Source of the DNA: Robiginitomaculum sp.
Lineage (GTDB): Bacteria > Pseudomonadota > Alphaproteobacteria > Caulobacterales > Maricaulaceae
Assembly: GCA_021776515.1 (NCBI GenBank)
Contig: JAJFFS010000012.1
Coordinates: 106,487-170,486 of the forward strand
Length of the DNA stretch: 64,000 nucleotides
Direction of reading: 5' to 3'
How positions within the stretch are numbered: position 1 is the first letter of the stretch; every line of letters starts with the position of its first letter. This document shows, piece by piece, positions 8,731-17,340 of the stretch. Under the pieces are notes generated by a model that did not search any database, was not told the origin of the DNA, and saw only the letters and a list, made by a program, of their open reading frames with translations. The position numbers and the translations under genes were made by a program.

Positions 8731-8762
8731 AACAACAAAAAAACCCTTGTTTTCAAGGGTTT
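8731..8762 (-). terminator. Terminator between cas2 and the CRISPR array, oriented for minus-strand array transcripts
   Basis: AAACCCTTG (8741-8749) and CAAGGGTTT (8754-8762) form a 9-bp stem with a 4-base loop. Read on the minus strand the stem runs straight into TTTTGTTGTT, a proper U-tract. On the plus strand it is followed by GATTGCAGG, with no U-tract. It would therefore end RNA arriving leftwards from the array. Confidence 0.75.
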
Positions 8763-8774
8763 GATTGCAGGTCT

Positions 8775-9666
8775 GTTATAGCTGATTAGAAAACGTGGGC
8801 CAACCGCAACTCCGGCGTCTCGGACAAGTTCTTCAATCGCGTTATAGCTGATTAGAAAACGTGGGCCAACCGCAACCTCTCTTTTACAGACAGTAAACGC
8901 CTTTCCGTTATAGCTGATTAGAAAACGTGGGCCAACCGCAACGACCGCCAAGTCATCGAACGCGACAAGTAGTTATAGCTGATTAGAAAACGTGGGCCAA
9001 CCGCAACCATCTAGTACTCCAGATAGTAATCCAATATCGTTATAGCTGATTAGAAAACGTGGGCCAACCGCAACTCATCTCCGGCGATGCCACTGAATTG
9101 GGGGTTATAGCTGATTAGAAAACGTGGGCCAACCGCAACACAATGCCGCCAATGGTGCACTGGCCATTGGTTATAGCTGATTAGAAAACGTGGGCCAACC
9201 GCAACGGCTCCGTTTCCATCGAGGCAGACAACGCCGTTATAGCTGATTAGAAAACGTGGGCCAACCGCAACTGGCGGAAGCTTGTGGAGCAGATGCACCC
9301 TGTTATAGCTGATTAGAAAACGTGGGCCAACCGCAACTAGAGTTAGGTTAGAGGCGTTAAGACATCTGTTATAGCTGATTAGAAAACGTGGGCCAACCGC
9401 AACACCGAAGATATAGCTAAGAAATTCGGAGAGGTTATAGCTGATTAGAAAACGTGGGCCAACCGCAACGACAGTGACTTCCTATCTTGGTCGTCGTCCG
9501 TTATAGCTGATTAGAAAACGTGGGCCAACCGCAACGACAAGGCTGCTGAATTGTGGGCTGATTGGGTTATAGCTGATTAGAAAACGTGGGCCAACCGCAA
9601 CTTCATCCGGGCCTTGCTCATAGCTTGTATGTTATAGCTGATTAGAAAACGTAGCCCAACCGCAAC
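8775..9666 (-). CRISPR. Type II-C CRISPR array: 14 repeats of 36 bp, 13 spacers of 29-31 bp
   Basis: Repeats start at 8775, 8841, 8907, 8972, 9039, 9104, 9170, 9236, 9302, 9368, 9434, 9500, 9566 and 9631. On the plus strand each begins GTTATAGCTGATTAG and ends GGGCCAACCGCAAC. Thirteen copies are identical; only the last (9631-9666) differs, with GTAGCCC for GTGGGCC. All spacers are unique. The minus strand is assigned as the crRNA strand because (a) it gives the correct duplex with the predicted tracrRNA; (b) a U-tract terminator lies at the left end; (c) every repeat carries TTGGCC-17 bp-TATAAC in that direction. No AT-rich leader is obvious on the right, where truncated SDR coding sequence begins at once. 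Confidence 0.97.
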
Positions 9667-10453
9667 AAAAACGCTGTGCGGTATTCCCCAGGAAGACAAT
9701 GTGCACATTCACCAAATTCAGCTGGATCTCACTGATAAAGTTTCAATTGAAAATGCAGTTGCCAGTATTCTGGATGCCGAAGGCAGGATCGATGTCCTTG
9801 TCAATAATGCGGGTATTGTCAGAGGCAGTAATATTGAAGAAACCGACATGGATGCCGTTCGGGAAATGTTTGAAACCAACTTTTTCGGTACTGCCGAACT
9901 CATAAAGAACGTCGTACCAGGCATGCGCCAGCGCCGATCTGGGACCATTGTTAATGTAACCTCTATCGCCGGGCGGCTGGTTTCTGTGAGCGGAGGATAT
10001 TATGCGGCCTCGAAATATGCATTCGAGGCACTATCGGAATCCCTTACCATGCAGTTGGCACCGTTCGGTGTACGGGTGAAAATCATCGAGCCCGGGGCAA
10101 CAACCACATCCATGCTTTCAAATACGCAAAAGGCAACTCGCCCCGCCAACCCCAACTCCCCATACAAAACTCTGGCACGTCGTTTCGGGGCATATTTTGA
10201 TGCCCAGCTTAATCGTCCCAATGCCACGCCTCCCGATGCCGTAGCACAAGTTATTGAGAGGGCCATTGCCACCGATGACCCTAAATTGCGCTATGTTGTC
10301 GGCGATGATTCCGAAACCTTGCTGGCAGGGCGCCAAAGCATCACGGATGAGGATGCGGTGGCTTTCTGCCAGATCGAAGACGACGAAGAATACTATGACG
10401 CGATGCAAAAACTATATGGCCGTGACCTTTTCAGACGTCAAAACCTTTCTTGA
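9667..10453 (+). pseudogene. SDR-family oxidoreductase truncated at its 5' end by the CRISPR array
   Basis: The frame carries most of a short-chain dehydrogenase/reductase: DVLVNNAGIV (NNAG motif), TIVNVTSIAG with the catalytic Ser region, and YYAASKYAFEAL (catalytic YxxxK). Missing is the N-terminal Rossmann segment with the TGxxxGxG cofactor-binding motif, about 35 residues in this family. In the same frame, coding-like sequence extends upstream of the listed GTG start (TLCGIPQEDN) right up to the last repeat, and the next in-frame stop lies inside that repeat. The gene was therefore interrupted where the array now ends. The GTG at 9701 has an AGGAAG nearby, but any product would lack the NAD(P)-binding loop. 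Confidence 0.75.
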
Positions 10454-10654
10454 TGTGGCTAGGCTCAGGACCTATTCATCCATCCAAACAGAATTGAGAA
10501 GTAATATTGCGGGTCGAAAGACCAAACTTGAAGCGCACCCAAGGGCGTGACTGCGCCCCGGCGATCGTTCGCCGCCCCGTCGGAGGCGCTTCTTCGCACC
10601 GCGAGACAAGAAAATTAGTGTCCTCAAGCAGCAAAGCGGTAGGGCAGCTAAAAA
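10454..10654. other. Intergenic spacer, no feature recognised
   Basis: About 200 bases between the SDR remnant and the tRNA. It has short GC-rich inverted segments (GCGATCGTTCGCCGC) and no supported gene. Confidence 0.4.
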
Positions 10655-10741
10655 TGGTGCGGGCGGGGGGAATCGAACCCCCACGATCTTTCGATCCCAG
10701 GATTTTAAGTCCTGTGCGTCTACCAATTCCGCCACGCCCGC
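10655..10741 (-). tRNA. tRNA-Leu (anticodon UAA)
   Basis: The minus strand reads GCGGGCG at the 5' end, pairing with CGCCCGC plus discriminator A and an encoded CCA at 10655-10657. The anticodon stem CAGGA/TCCTG encloses CTTAAAA, giving anticodon TAA. A long variable arm and GGTTCGATTCC T-loop are present, as expected for a leucine tRNA of 87 nt. A T-rich run (ATTTTTAG) follows. Confidence 0.96.
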
Positions 10742-10835
10742 AAAGATGTAACGTCTGTCGCGCACTATGGCAAAAGCGTGAGTAAAATAAAGCCCCTATT
10801 GCGGTGAATACTGATGCAAGGGCAGAATAACAGCC

Positions 10836-11534
10836 ATGCGATTCTCCGAACCCCTTATCCCCGCCCGACTGATTAAACGCTATAAGCGATTTCTGGCCGA
10901 TGTGCGCCTTGGCTCGGGCGAGGAAATAACCGTGCATTGCGCCAATCCCGGCTCCATGCTGGGCTTGAACACGCCGAACGCCCGGGTGTTTATCTCTGAC
11001 AGTAACAACCCAAAGCGCAAATTACGCTACAGCCTTGAACTGGTCGAGGCCGATGGCGCTTTGGTTGGCGTTCATACAGGCCGGGCCAATGCGCTGGCTG
11101 AAGAGGCCATCCTTGGCGGCATGATTCCCCCTCTAAACGATTATGACGAACTGCGCCGCGAGGTGAAATACGGTGAGGCCAGCCGGGTGGATTTTCTGCT
11201 TAACAGTGACGGCCGCCGCGCCTGCTATGTTGAGGTAAAAAGCGTTGCTCTGTCTCGTTCTTACCAATTGGCAGAATTCCCAGATTCGGTCAGTAAACGC
11301 GCCGCCAAGCACATGGATGATCTGACCAATGAAGTGCGAAAGGGCAATCGCGCCGTAGTCCTGTTTGTGGTGCAGCGTGGCGATTGCACCCGTTTTGCAC
11401 CGGCCAGCGATATTGATCCGGCTTATGGGCTGGCACTACAGCGCGCCCGCGATGAGGGCGTTGAAATACTGGTTTATGGTGCCAACATCACACCGGAAAA
11501 AATTTGCATTCAAAAACCGATATCGTTTGATTGA
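10836..11534 (+). CDS. sfsA: SfsA family DNA/RNA nuclease-like protein
   Basis: A 232-residue protein of full family length. It has the OB-like N-terminal half with the conserved EITVHCANPGSMLGL, and the nuclease-like core SRVDFLLNSDGRRACYVEVKSV (D...E-x-K) followed by FPDSVSKRAAKHMDDL. SfsA was named as a regulator of sugar fermentation in E. coli, and the family has a PD-(D/E)XK-like fold. Here it stands alone, transcribed away from the tRNA. Confidence 0.93.
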   Translation: MRFSEPLIPARLIKRYKRFLADVRLGSGEEITVHCANPGSMLGLNTPNARVFISDSNNPKRKLRYSLELVEADGALVGVHTGRANALAEEAILGGMIPPLNDYDELRREVKYGEASRVDFLLNSDGRRACYVEVKSVALSRSYQLAEFPDSVSKRAAKHMDDLTNEVRKGNRAVVLFVVQRGDCTRFAPASDIDPAYGLALQRARDEGVEILVYGANITPEKICIQKPISFD

Positions 11535-11567
11535 GATTATGGGTAAGGGCAGAGGGCGACAAAAAAT

Positions 11568-11963
11568 ATGAGTGATTTTATAGATGATGCCATTGAAAAT
11601 GCAGGTATAACTCTTAGTGCAGAAAAAACTGCGCCGGGCGTATTTCGCTGCACAATGGTCAGCCATTATGGTGAGATGGTACGTGATATTACTGTTAAGG
11701 AGGGCGTAGACGAGACCCCGGGTGTGGCCAATTTACTTTATCATTTCACCCTGCAAACCCAGAGCGTTGATATTTGTGATGATCTGGAAGATTGGGCCGA
11801 TGAATATAGTTATGATGCCTCTAATGAGGCCATTAAAGCCAAATACGAGCAATATTGCCGGGACGCCAAAGACCTGCGCGCCCTATTGGGCAATGATGCT
11901 TTTGAAAATCTGATGGGCGGGCTGGCTATTTCTCAAGCGATTGGTAATGCACGCCCCAGATGA
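11568..11963 (+). CDS. Hypothetical protein
   Basis: A 131-residue acidic soluble protein that I do not recognise. It has no signal peptide or membrane segment. A GAGGG lies 12 bases before the ATG, and it follows sfsA by 33 bases in the same direction, so it is probably co-transcribed. It contains one compact segment with Cys (CDDLEDWADEY, EQYCRDAKDLRALLG). Confidence 0.7.
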   Translation: MSDFIDDAIENAGITLSAEKTAPGVFRCTMVSHYGEMVRDITVKEGVDETPGVANLLYHFTLQTQSVDICDDLEDWADEYSYDASNEAIKAKYEQYCRDAKDLRALLGNDAFENLMGGLAISQAIGNARPR

Positions 11964-11971
11964 TCTGGATA

Positions 11972-13159
11972 CTAAAGCATTTCCAGTGCCACGGCTGTGG
12001 CTTCACCGCCGCCAATGCACAGACTGGCTACGCCTTTGGTTTTGCCATTTTTTTCAAGTGCGGCCATCAGGGTTGCCATAATACGGGCGCCAGATGCCCC
12101 AATAGGATGACCCAGTGCACAGGCACCGCCATGTACATTAACTACATCATGGCTGAGGCCCAGCTCTTTCATGGCGATCATCGGCACCACGGCAAAGGCT
12201 TCGTTAATCTCCCACAGGTCAACATCGTCCACGTCCCAACCAGCCTTTTCCAGTGCTTTTTTCATTGCCGGAACCGGGGCAGTGGTAAACCATTCCGGCT
12301 CGTGCGCATGGGCCGCCGTCGCCGCGATTTTGGCAATGGGTTTCAGACCGCGCTTCTTGGCCTCTGAAGCGCACATCATCACCAGTGCCGCCGCACCATC
12401 TGATATGGCCGAGGCATTAGCGGCGGTTACGGTGCCGTCCTTATTAAACGCCGGGCGCAAATGCGGGATTTTTTCCGGGCGGGCGTTGCGGGGCAATTCG
12501 TCCGTCTTAATAATTTGCTCGCCTTTGCGGGTTTTTATGGTCACCGGCGTGGTTTCGCGGGCAAACGAGCCATCTTCTGCGGCGGCTTGCGCCCGCCTTA
12601 GGGTCTCCAGCGCGTAGGCATCCTGTGCCTCGCGGGTGAACTGATATTTTTGTGCGGCGGTATCGGCAAATTTACCCATAGGCTCATGGGCATAGGCGTC
12701 CTCCAGCCCGTCCAGTGCCATGTGGTCCAGTATTTGGGTGTGCCCATATTTAAATCCGGCGCGATGGCTGGGCAGCATATGCGGGGCGTTGGTCATGCTT
12801 TCCATACCGCCAGCAATAATAACATCAGCCTGACCGGCGCTTAGCGTATCGCGTGCCATAATGGCCGCCTGCATGCCGGAGCCGCACATTTTATTTAAGG
12901 TAGTCGCCTCGACGGATAAGGGAAGCCCGGCCTTTAGTGCCGCCTGACGCGCCGGGGCCTGCCCCTGCCCGGCTGGCAAGACGCAACCCATAAAGGCCTG
13001 CTCTACCGCTTCCTTTTCAAGGCCGGCATCTTCCAGTGCCGCCTTGATCGCAACGGCCCCTAATTCATTGGCGCTAAGGGGTGTCATTTCGCCCAGCAGG
13101 CCACCAATAGGCGTGCGTGCATAGCCAACAATAACGATGGGGTCGGTGACTTGAGACAT
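11972..13159 (-). CDS. Acetyl-CoA acetyltransferase (thiolase)
   Basis: A 395-residue thiolase that condenses or cleaves acyl-CoA in fatty-acid or polyhydroxyalkanoate metabolism. The nucleophilic Cys lies in LNKMCGSGMQA; the catalytic His is in NVHGGACALGHPIGASG; and the C-terminal Cys is in ASLCIGGGEATA. Length matches the biosynthetic/acetoacetyl-CoA class. The gene converges with the hypothetical gene on the left (9 bases apart). Confidence 0.95.
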   Translation of the reverse strand: MSQVTDPIVIVGYARTPIGGLLGEMTPLSANELGAVAIKAALEDAGLEKEAVEQAFMGCVLPAGQGQAPARQAALKAGLPLSVEATTLNKMCGSGMQAAIMARDTLSAGQADVIIAGGMESMTNAPHMLPSHRAGFKYGHTQILDHMALDGLEDAYAHEPMGKFADTAAQKYQFTREAQDAYALETLRRAQAAAEDGSFARETTPVTIKTRKGEQIIKTDELPRNARPEKIPHLRPAFNKDGTVTAANASAISDGAAALVMMCASEAKKRGLKPIAKIAATAAHAHEPEWFTTAPVPAMKKALEKAGWDVDDVDLWEINEAFAVVPMIAMKELGLSHDVVNVHGGACALGHPIGASGARIMATLMAALEKNGKTKGVASLCIGGGEATAVALEML

Positions 13160-13241
13160 GACGGGCTCCGCTTTTGATGCACTGCAACATGGACATGAGT
13201 CAGCGATCCGTCAAGCGCGCGGTGCAAGGAAGGCAGTACCC

Positions 13242-13442
13242 CTATTTTACCTCAAAGGTGATCTGCATATTGACCCGGAACTTATCAACCTTGCCGTTGT
13301 CGACAGTGACCGACATATGATTGACGCTGGCCGAACGCACATGTTTTATGGTTTTGGAAAATCGCTCTACACCATTGGATACAGCATCTTCAAAAGACTC
13401 ACCGGATTCAGATAGAATTTGTGTTGATTTGAGTATGGTCAT
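13242..13442 (-). CDS. Dodecin, flavin-binding storage protein
   Basis: A 66-residue protein matching the dodecin family in length and pattern: STQILSESGESFEDAVSNGVERFSKTIKHVRSA, then VTVDNGKVDKFRVNMQITFEV. Dodecins assemble into hollow dodecamers that bind flavins or coenzyme A. It has a strong GGGGGA ribosome site 5 bases before the ATG and a TATAAT at 13468-13473 in the right place for a -10. Its neighbour upstream is a flavoprotein gene. Confidence 0.88.
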   Translation of the reverse strand: MTILKSTQILSESGESFEDAVSNGVERFSKTIKHVRSASVNHMSVTVDNGKVDKFRVNMQITFEVK

Positions 13443-13467
13443 GACTTCCCCCTACTTTACCAAGGGG

Positions 13468-13473
13468 ATTATA
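13468..13473 (-). promoter_or_regulatory. Candidate -10 element of the dodecin gene
   Basis: TATAAT is read on the minus strand about 26 bases upstream of the dodecin start. No good -35 is seen at standard spacing, so it may be activator dependent or not a promoter. Confidence 0.4.
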
Positions 13474-13531
13474 AACCAAAAAGTTAACGATACGCCAGTC
13501 ACAAATTTGATGCTGTACTCAAAAGTCCAGT

Positions 13532-14800
13532 TTATTTGGATTTGGTAATGCCCAGCATGTCGAGTGCCATTTTCTCAAAGAACGGTTCGGAAACCCCGCG
13601 CCTTACTTTGCCAAGAAAGAATTTCTCAAAGGCGATCTTGCCCAAATGCACCCATTTGCCTTCCGAGGCCCAGTTTACATTACGCGGTGGAATTTGCGGC
13701 ATGGCGACAAAGGCAACCCCGCCATCGCCAAAGTCGGCCAGGCACACGGCATTCCATGACCCTTCATGTTGTGGCTCTTTGCCATCCAGAAGTGCGCGGA
13801 TGTTATGTGATGTGGCCCGCACCATGCTTTCGATCATAAAGCCGGTTTTAGGGACACCCACCGGCACCGGCGTTGACCCCACGGGCGGTATGGCGATGCA
13901 CACCCCGACCGAGAAAATATTGGGATAAGCCTGATTGCGCTGATGCTTATCCACCGTGACAAACCCGCGCGGGTTGACCAGGCCCTCCTGCCCCATCAGG
14001 GGTTTAATGCCACGAAAAGCGGGCAGCATCATGGAATGTTTGAACGGCAGATCATGTGTCGCCTTGACCGCGCCATCCTCGCCCATTTCCTCAACGATCA
14101 TCTGCCCGTCCATAACCTTTTTAACCCGGGCATTGGTGATCCAGTTGATATGGCGGTTGCGCATTTCACTTTCCAGTATGCCTTTGGTATCGCCAACCCC
14201 GCCAAGGCCCAAATGGCCAATATAGGGCTCAGCGGTAACATAGGTCATCGGCACCTTGTCCCGGATTTTACGTTTGCGCAGATCGGTATCCATAATCATG
14301 GCAAATTCGTATGCCGGGCCGTAACAGGATGCGCCTTGCGCCGCGCCAACAACAATGGGCCCGGGGTCTTCTACAAATTCCAGCCATTTTTTGCGCGCAT
14401 GGTCGGCATGATCGGTGGTACAGATGGACACCGTATGGCCATCCGGGCCAAGGCCCTCTACCTCATCAAAGGCCAGATCCGGCCCGGTAGCAATAACAAG
14501 GTAATCATAATTGATGGTTTGGCCATCGCTTAAGGAAAGTGTGTTTTTCTTTGGGTCGAGTGCCTCGGCACTGGCATGAATAAAATCAATGCGCTTTTTT
14601 TTGAACATTGGCGCCAGTTCAACCTTGATCTGATCCGCTGCACGCCAATCTACCGCCACCCAGGGGTTGGAGGGGGTGAAGTTAAAGGTTGGGTTATCAC
14701 AAATCACCGTGATCTGGTCTTCACTACGTGCCTTATTGCGCATTTCCAGCGCCATCGGTACGCCGCCAAGCCCTGCACCCAAAACAACAATATGCGCCAT
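13532..14800 (-). CDS. FAD-dependent oxidoreductase, sulfide:quinone oxidoreductase-like
   Basis: A 422-residue two-dinucleotide-binding flavoprotein. The N-terminus has an FAD motif (IVVLGAGLGGVPMALEMR), a second conserved block reads NYDYLVIATGPDLAFDEV, and the C-terminal FAD contact is NIFSVGVCIAIPP. It contains GAAQGASCYGPAYEFA with a Cys in the position SQR-type enzymes use. The overall pattern matches the SQR/NDH-2-like family that passes electrons to quinone. Whether the donor is sulfide cannot be decided here. GGGGAG precedes the start. Confidence 0.78.
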   Translation of the reverse strand: MAHIVVLGAGLGGVPMALEMRNKARSEDQITVICDNPTFNFTPSNPWVAVDWRAADQIKVELAPMFKKKRIDFIHASAEALDPKKNTLSLSDGQTINYDYLVIATGPDLAFDEVEGLGPDGHTVSICTTDHADHARKKWLEFVEDPGPIVVGAAQGASCYGPAYEFAMIMDTDLRKRKIRDKVPMTYVTAEPYIGHLGLGGVGDTKGILESEMRNRHINWITNARVKKVMDGQMIVEEMGEDGAVKATHDLPFKHSMMLPAFRGIKPLMGQEGLVNPRGFVTVDKHQRNQAYPNIFSVGVCIAIPPVGSTPVPVGVPKTGFMIESMVRATSHNIRALLDGKEPQHEGSWNAVCLADFGDGGVAFVAMPQIPPRNVNWASEGKWVHLGKIAFEKFFLGKVRRGVSEPFFEKMALDMLGITKSK

Positions 14801-14886
14801 GTTTTATCTCCCCAGACAAATCCTGTTTTGCGTACTTAACGCCTTTGAGGCGAAACTGGCAAGAGAAGGGGGCAACCAGCAGGAGA

Positions 14887-16077
14887 TTATTCCGTTTGCA
14901 TCTCTTGTCTTTTTTGCGTCTTTGTAATCCAACCACCACCCAAAACCCGTGAATGATCGCCTGTCGGTTCATAAAATACGCAGGCCTGACCGGGTGCCAC
15001 ACCTTCATCACCATCATCAAGAATAACCTGCAAAGCCCCGGCTTCATCACGGGCAAAATGCCCCGCCATTGGCGGGCGGGTAGAGCGTACTTTAACCGCC
15101 ACCGGCTTACCATCCAGTGCAGATTGGTCCCCATCGCCCAGCCAGTTCACTTCGCGCACGGACATGCTGGCAATCTGTAATGCCTCACGCGGGCCAACAA
15201 ATACTTGTGCGCTGGCGGCATCCAGCCTCACCACATAAAGCGGCTCCCCCAGCGCCACGCCAAGGCCGCGCCGCTGGCCCACAGTATAATGGATAACACC
15301 CTTGTGCTGACCCAGCACCCGGCCATCCACATGCACAATATCGCCGGGGCGCACCGCACCCGGGCGCAGGCGCTCGACAACAGCGGCATAATTGCCATCG
15401 GGGACAAAACAAATATCCTGACTGTCAGGCTTGTCAGCGGCGGCAAGGCCCAGCTCAGCGGCCAGCGCCCGTACCTCATCCTTTTGCAAACCGCCCAGCG
15501 GAAAGCGTAAAAAATCCAGTTGTTCAGCCGTGGTGGCAAACAGGAAATATGACTGGTCCTTGCTGGCATCCACAGCCCGGTACAATTGCGCCCCGGCAGA
15601 GGTTGTCACCCGCCTGACATAATGCCCGGTGGCCAGCGCCGCTGCGCCCAGATCCTTTGCCGTACGCAAAAGGTCAGCAAACTTGACGGTTTGATTACAT
15701 CGCACGCAGGGGATGGGAGTTTGTCCGGCCAGATAACTATCGGCAAAATCCTCCATAACGGCCTCTGAAAAGCGCCCTTCATAATCCAGCACATAATGAG
15801 GAAAGCCCAGACGCTCCGCCGCCTGGCGCGCATCATGAATATCATCACCGGCGCAACAGGCACCTTTACGAGCAATCGCTTCGCCATGGTCATAAAGCTG
15901 CAAGGTGATACCGACCACATCATAGCCAGCTTCTTTAAGAAGTGCGGCGGTAACCGTGCTGTCAACACCGCCGGACATGGCCACAACAACACGAATTTTG
16001 GATGGATCGCCGTCTGGTAGGTCCAGCACCGCAGGGTCCAGCGCCAGCGCCCGGGCGCGGCCAAGTATATCAGTCAT
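14887..16077 (-). CDS. mnmA: tRNA-specific 2-thiouridylase MnmA
   Basis: Adds sulfur to U34 of tRNA-Lys, -Glu and -Gln. The 396-residue protein has the ATP pyrophosphatase loop [17 protein letters not shown], the first catalytic Cys in [13 protein letters not shown] and the second in [13 protein letters not shown], plus the C-terminal barrel domains ([20 protein letters not shown]). GGAGG lies 6 bases before the ATG. Confidence 0.97.
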   Translation of the reverse strand: MTDILGRARALALDPAVLDLPDGDPSKIRVVVAMSGGVDSTVTAALLKEAGYDVVGITLQLYDHGEAIARKGACCAGDDIHDARQAAERLGFPHYVLDYEGRFSEAVMEDFADSYLAGQTPIPCVRCNQTVKFADLLRTAKDLGAAALATGHYVRRVTTSAGAQLYRAVDASKDQSYFLFATTAEQLDFLRFPLGGLQKDEVRALAAELGLAAADKPDSQDICFVPDGNYAAVVERLRPGAVRPGDIVHVDGRVLGQHKGVIHYTVGQRRGLGVALGEPLYVVRLDAASAQVFVGPREALQIASMSVREVNWLGDGDQSALDGKPVAVKVRSTRPPMAGHFARDEAGALQVILDDGDEGVAPGQACVFYEPTGDHSRVLGGGWITKTQKRQEMQTE

Positions 16078-16180
16078 TTCTCGCCTCCAGCGGGATCAAA
16101 GGCCCGCAGCAAACATCACAAGACGCGATATAGGCCCAATGCATCAGGCAAGAAAGGTCAGGACGCAGTCATAATAAATG

Positions 16181-17323
16181 CTAGTTCAAGCCAATATCGG
16201 CAAAGGCAATATTCAGTTCGCGCTGCACCTGACCATCCATGTCCTTAATCTTCCAGCTTAGCGCCCGGCCAGCCCAGTCTATGTCCACAAGACCAAAATT
16301 ATTGGGCCCATAGGCGGGCACCAATTGTTCCTTGTCCATTTCTCTGGCGTTCTGGGTGAAACTCATGTTCAGCGCAGAGGAGGTAAATTCATAAAGCGGA
16401 TAATCTGTATCACCTTCATGGCGGTAAAATGCGCCAATGTGTCGATCGCCGGAAATCACCACTACGCCTTTGGCACCACTGTTGCGTACCGTATCAAAAA
16501 AGCGTTGACGCTCAGGCAAAAATTCGGCCCAGGCTTCCCAACCATGGTCGGCGGCGATAACCTGTATAGAGGAGACCACAAGGCGTATATCGGCGGGCTT
16601 TTTCAGTTCATCAGCAAACCATTGCCATTGCGCCTCGCCCAACATGGTCATGGCCGGATCGTTTGATTTCAGATAGCGCTCCTTGCCGGGTGCGCCGCGA
16701 TCATCAGAGGGGATAAGCGGCGAAGAGCGAAAACTGCGCGTATCCAGCATTATGATCTGCACGCGCTTACCCTCTGGCCCGTAAATACGGCTATCATAAA
16801 GCCCTTCGCGGGTGCGATGTACGCTTGTCTCGTCTGCGCCCCAAAAGGTCAGAAATATTTCCTTGGCCCAACGTTTGAAGGCAAAATCACCACCGGCGTC
16901 ATTCAGGCCATAATCATGATCATCCCAGGTTTGCAGCATGGGGGTGGAGGCCCGCAGGCGGGCAAACTCTTCGCGATTGGCCAGATCAGCATATTGCTGG
17001 CGCAAATTGGGCAGGTCCGCATTGCCCCGGCGCGTATCGCCATAAACATTGTCGCCCAGATAGAGAAACAATTGTGCCTCTTCTTTTATCACCGCGTCCA
17101 GAATGGGAATGGGTTTCCAAGAGGCCTGACACGAGCCCATGGCAATTTTTGTTATCAGCGTATCCGCAGCTGGTTCGGCAAGACCGGGTGGGGCCTTGGG
17201 CAGATCAATATCCAGGCTGGCGTAATACTGATCCAGTGTCTCAAATGTGTTTTGCGGTTTTTGTTGTGAGACGCCAGTGCAAGCCGCGAGGCAAAGACAA
17301 AGCCCGATAGTTCCAATACGCAT
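16181..17323 (-). CDS. PhoD-like alkaline phosphatase, predicted lipoprotein
   Basis: The track ORF begins at 17374, but the ATG at 17323 starts a lipoprotein signal (MRIGTIGLCLCLAACTG; lipobox LAAC), so I use it; the product is 380 residues. Metallophosphoesterase motifs of the PhoD family are present: GSCQASW, YLGDNVYGD, TWDDHDYGLND, VVISGDRHIGAF. These enzymes hydrolyse phosphodiesters or monoesters and are exported; here the product is probably anchored in the outer or inner membrane. Confidence 0.88.
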   Translation of the reverse strand: MRIGTIGLCLCLAACTGVSQQKPQNTFETLDQYYASLDIDLPKAPPGLAEPAADTLITKIAMGSCQASWKPIPILDAVIKEEAQLFLYLGDNVYGDTRRGNADLPNLRQQYADLANREEFARLRASTPMLQTWDDHDYGLNDAGGDFAFKRWAKEIFLTFWGADETSVHRTREGLYDSRIYGPEGKRVQIIMLDTRSFRSSPLIPSDDRGAPGKERYLKSNDPAMTMLGEAQWQWFADELKKPADIRLVVSSIQVIAADHGWEAWAEFLPERQRFFDTVRNSGAKGVVVISGDRHIGAFYRHEGDTDYPLYEFTSSALNMSFTQNAREMDKEQLVPAYGPNNFGLVDIDWAGRALSWKIKDMDGQVQRELNIAFADIGLN

Positions 17324-17340
17324 TTTGTTTTCTCTCAGTT

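Noticed and set aside
8718-9298. Minus-strand ORFs with repeated VAVGPRFLISYN
   Set aside because: They are translations of CRISPR repeats and spacers, not proteins.
10460-10510. Possible insertion-sequence end (CTCAGGACCTATTCATCC)
   Set aside because: It looks vaguely like an IS terminal sequence, but there is no partner repeat or transposase fragment nearby.
13532-14800. Certain sulfide:quinone oxidoreductase
   Set aside because: The fold fits, but the full set of redox cysteines cannot be confirmed by eye, so only an SQR-like call is made.
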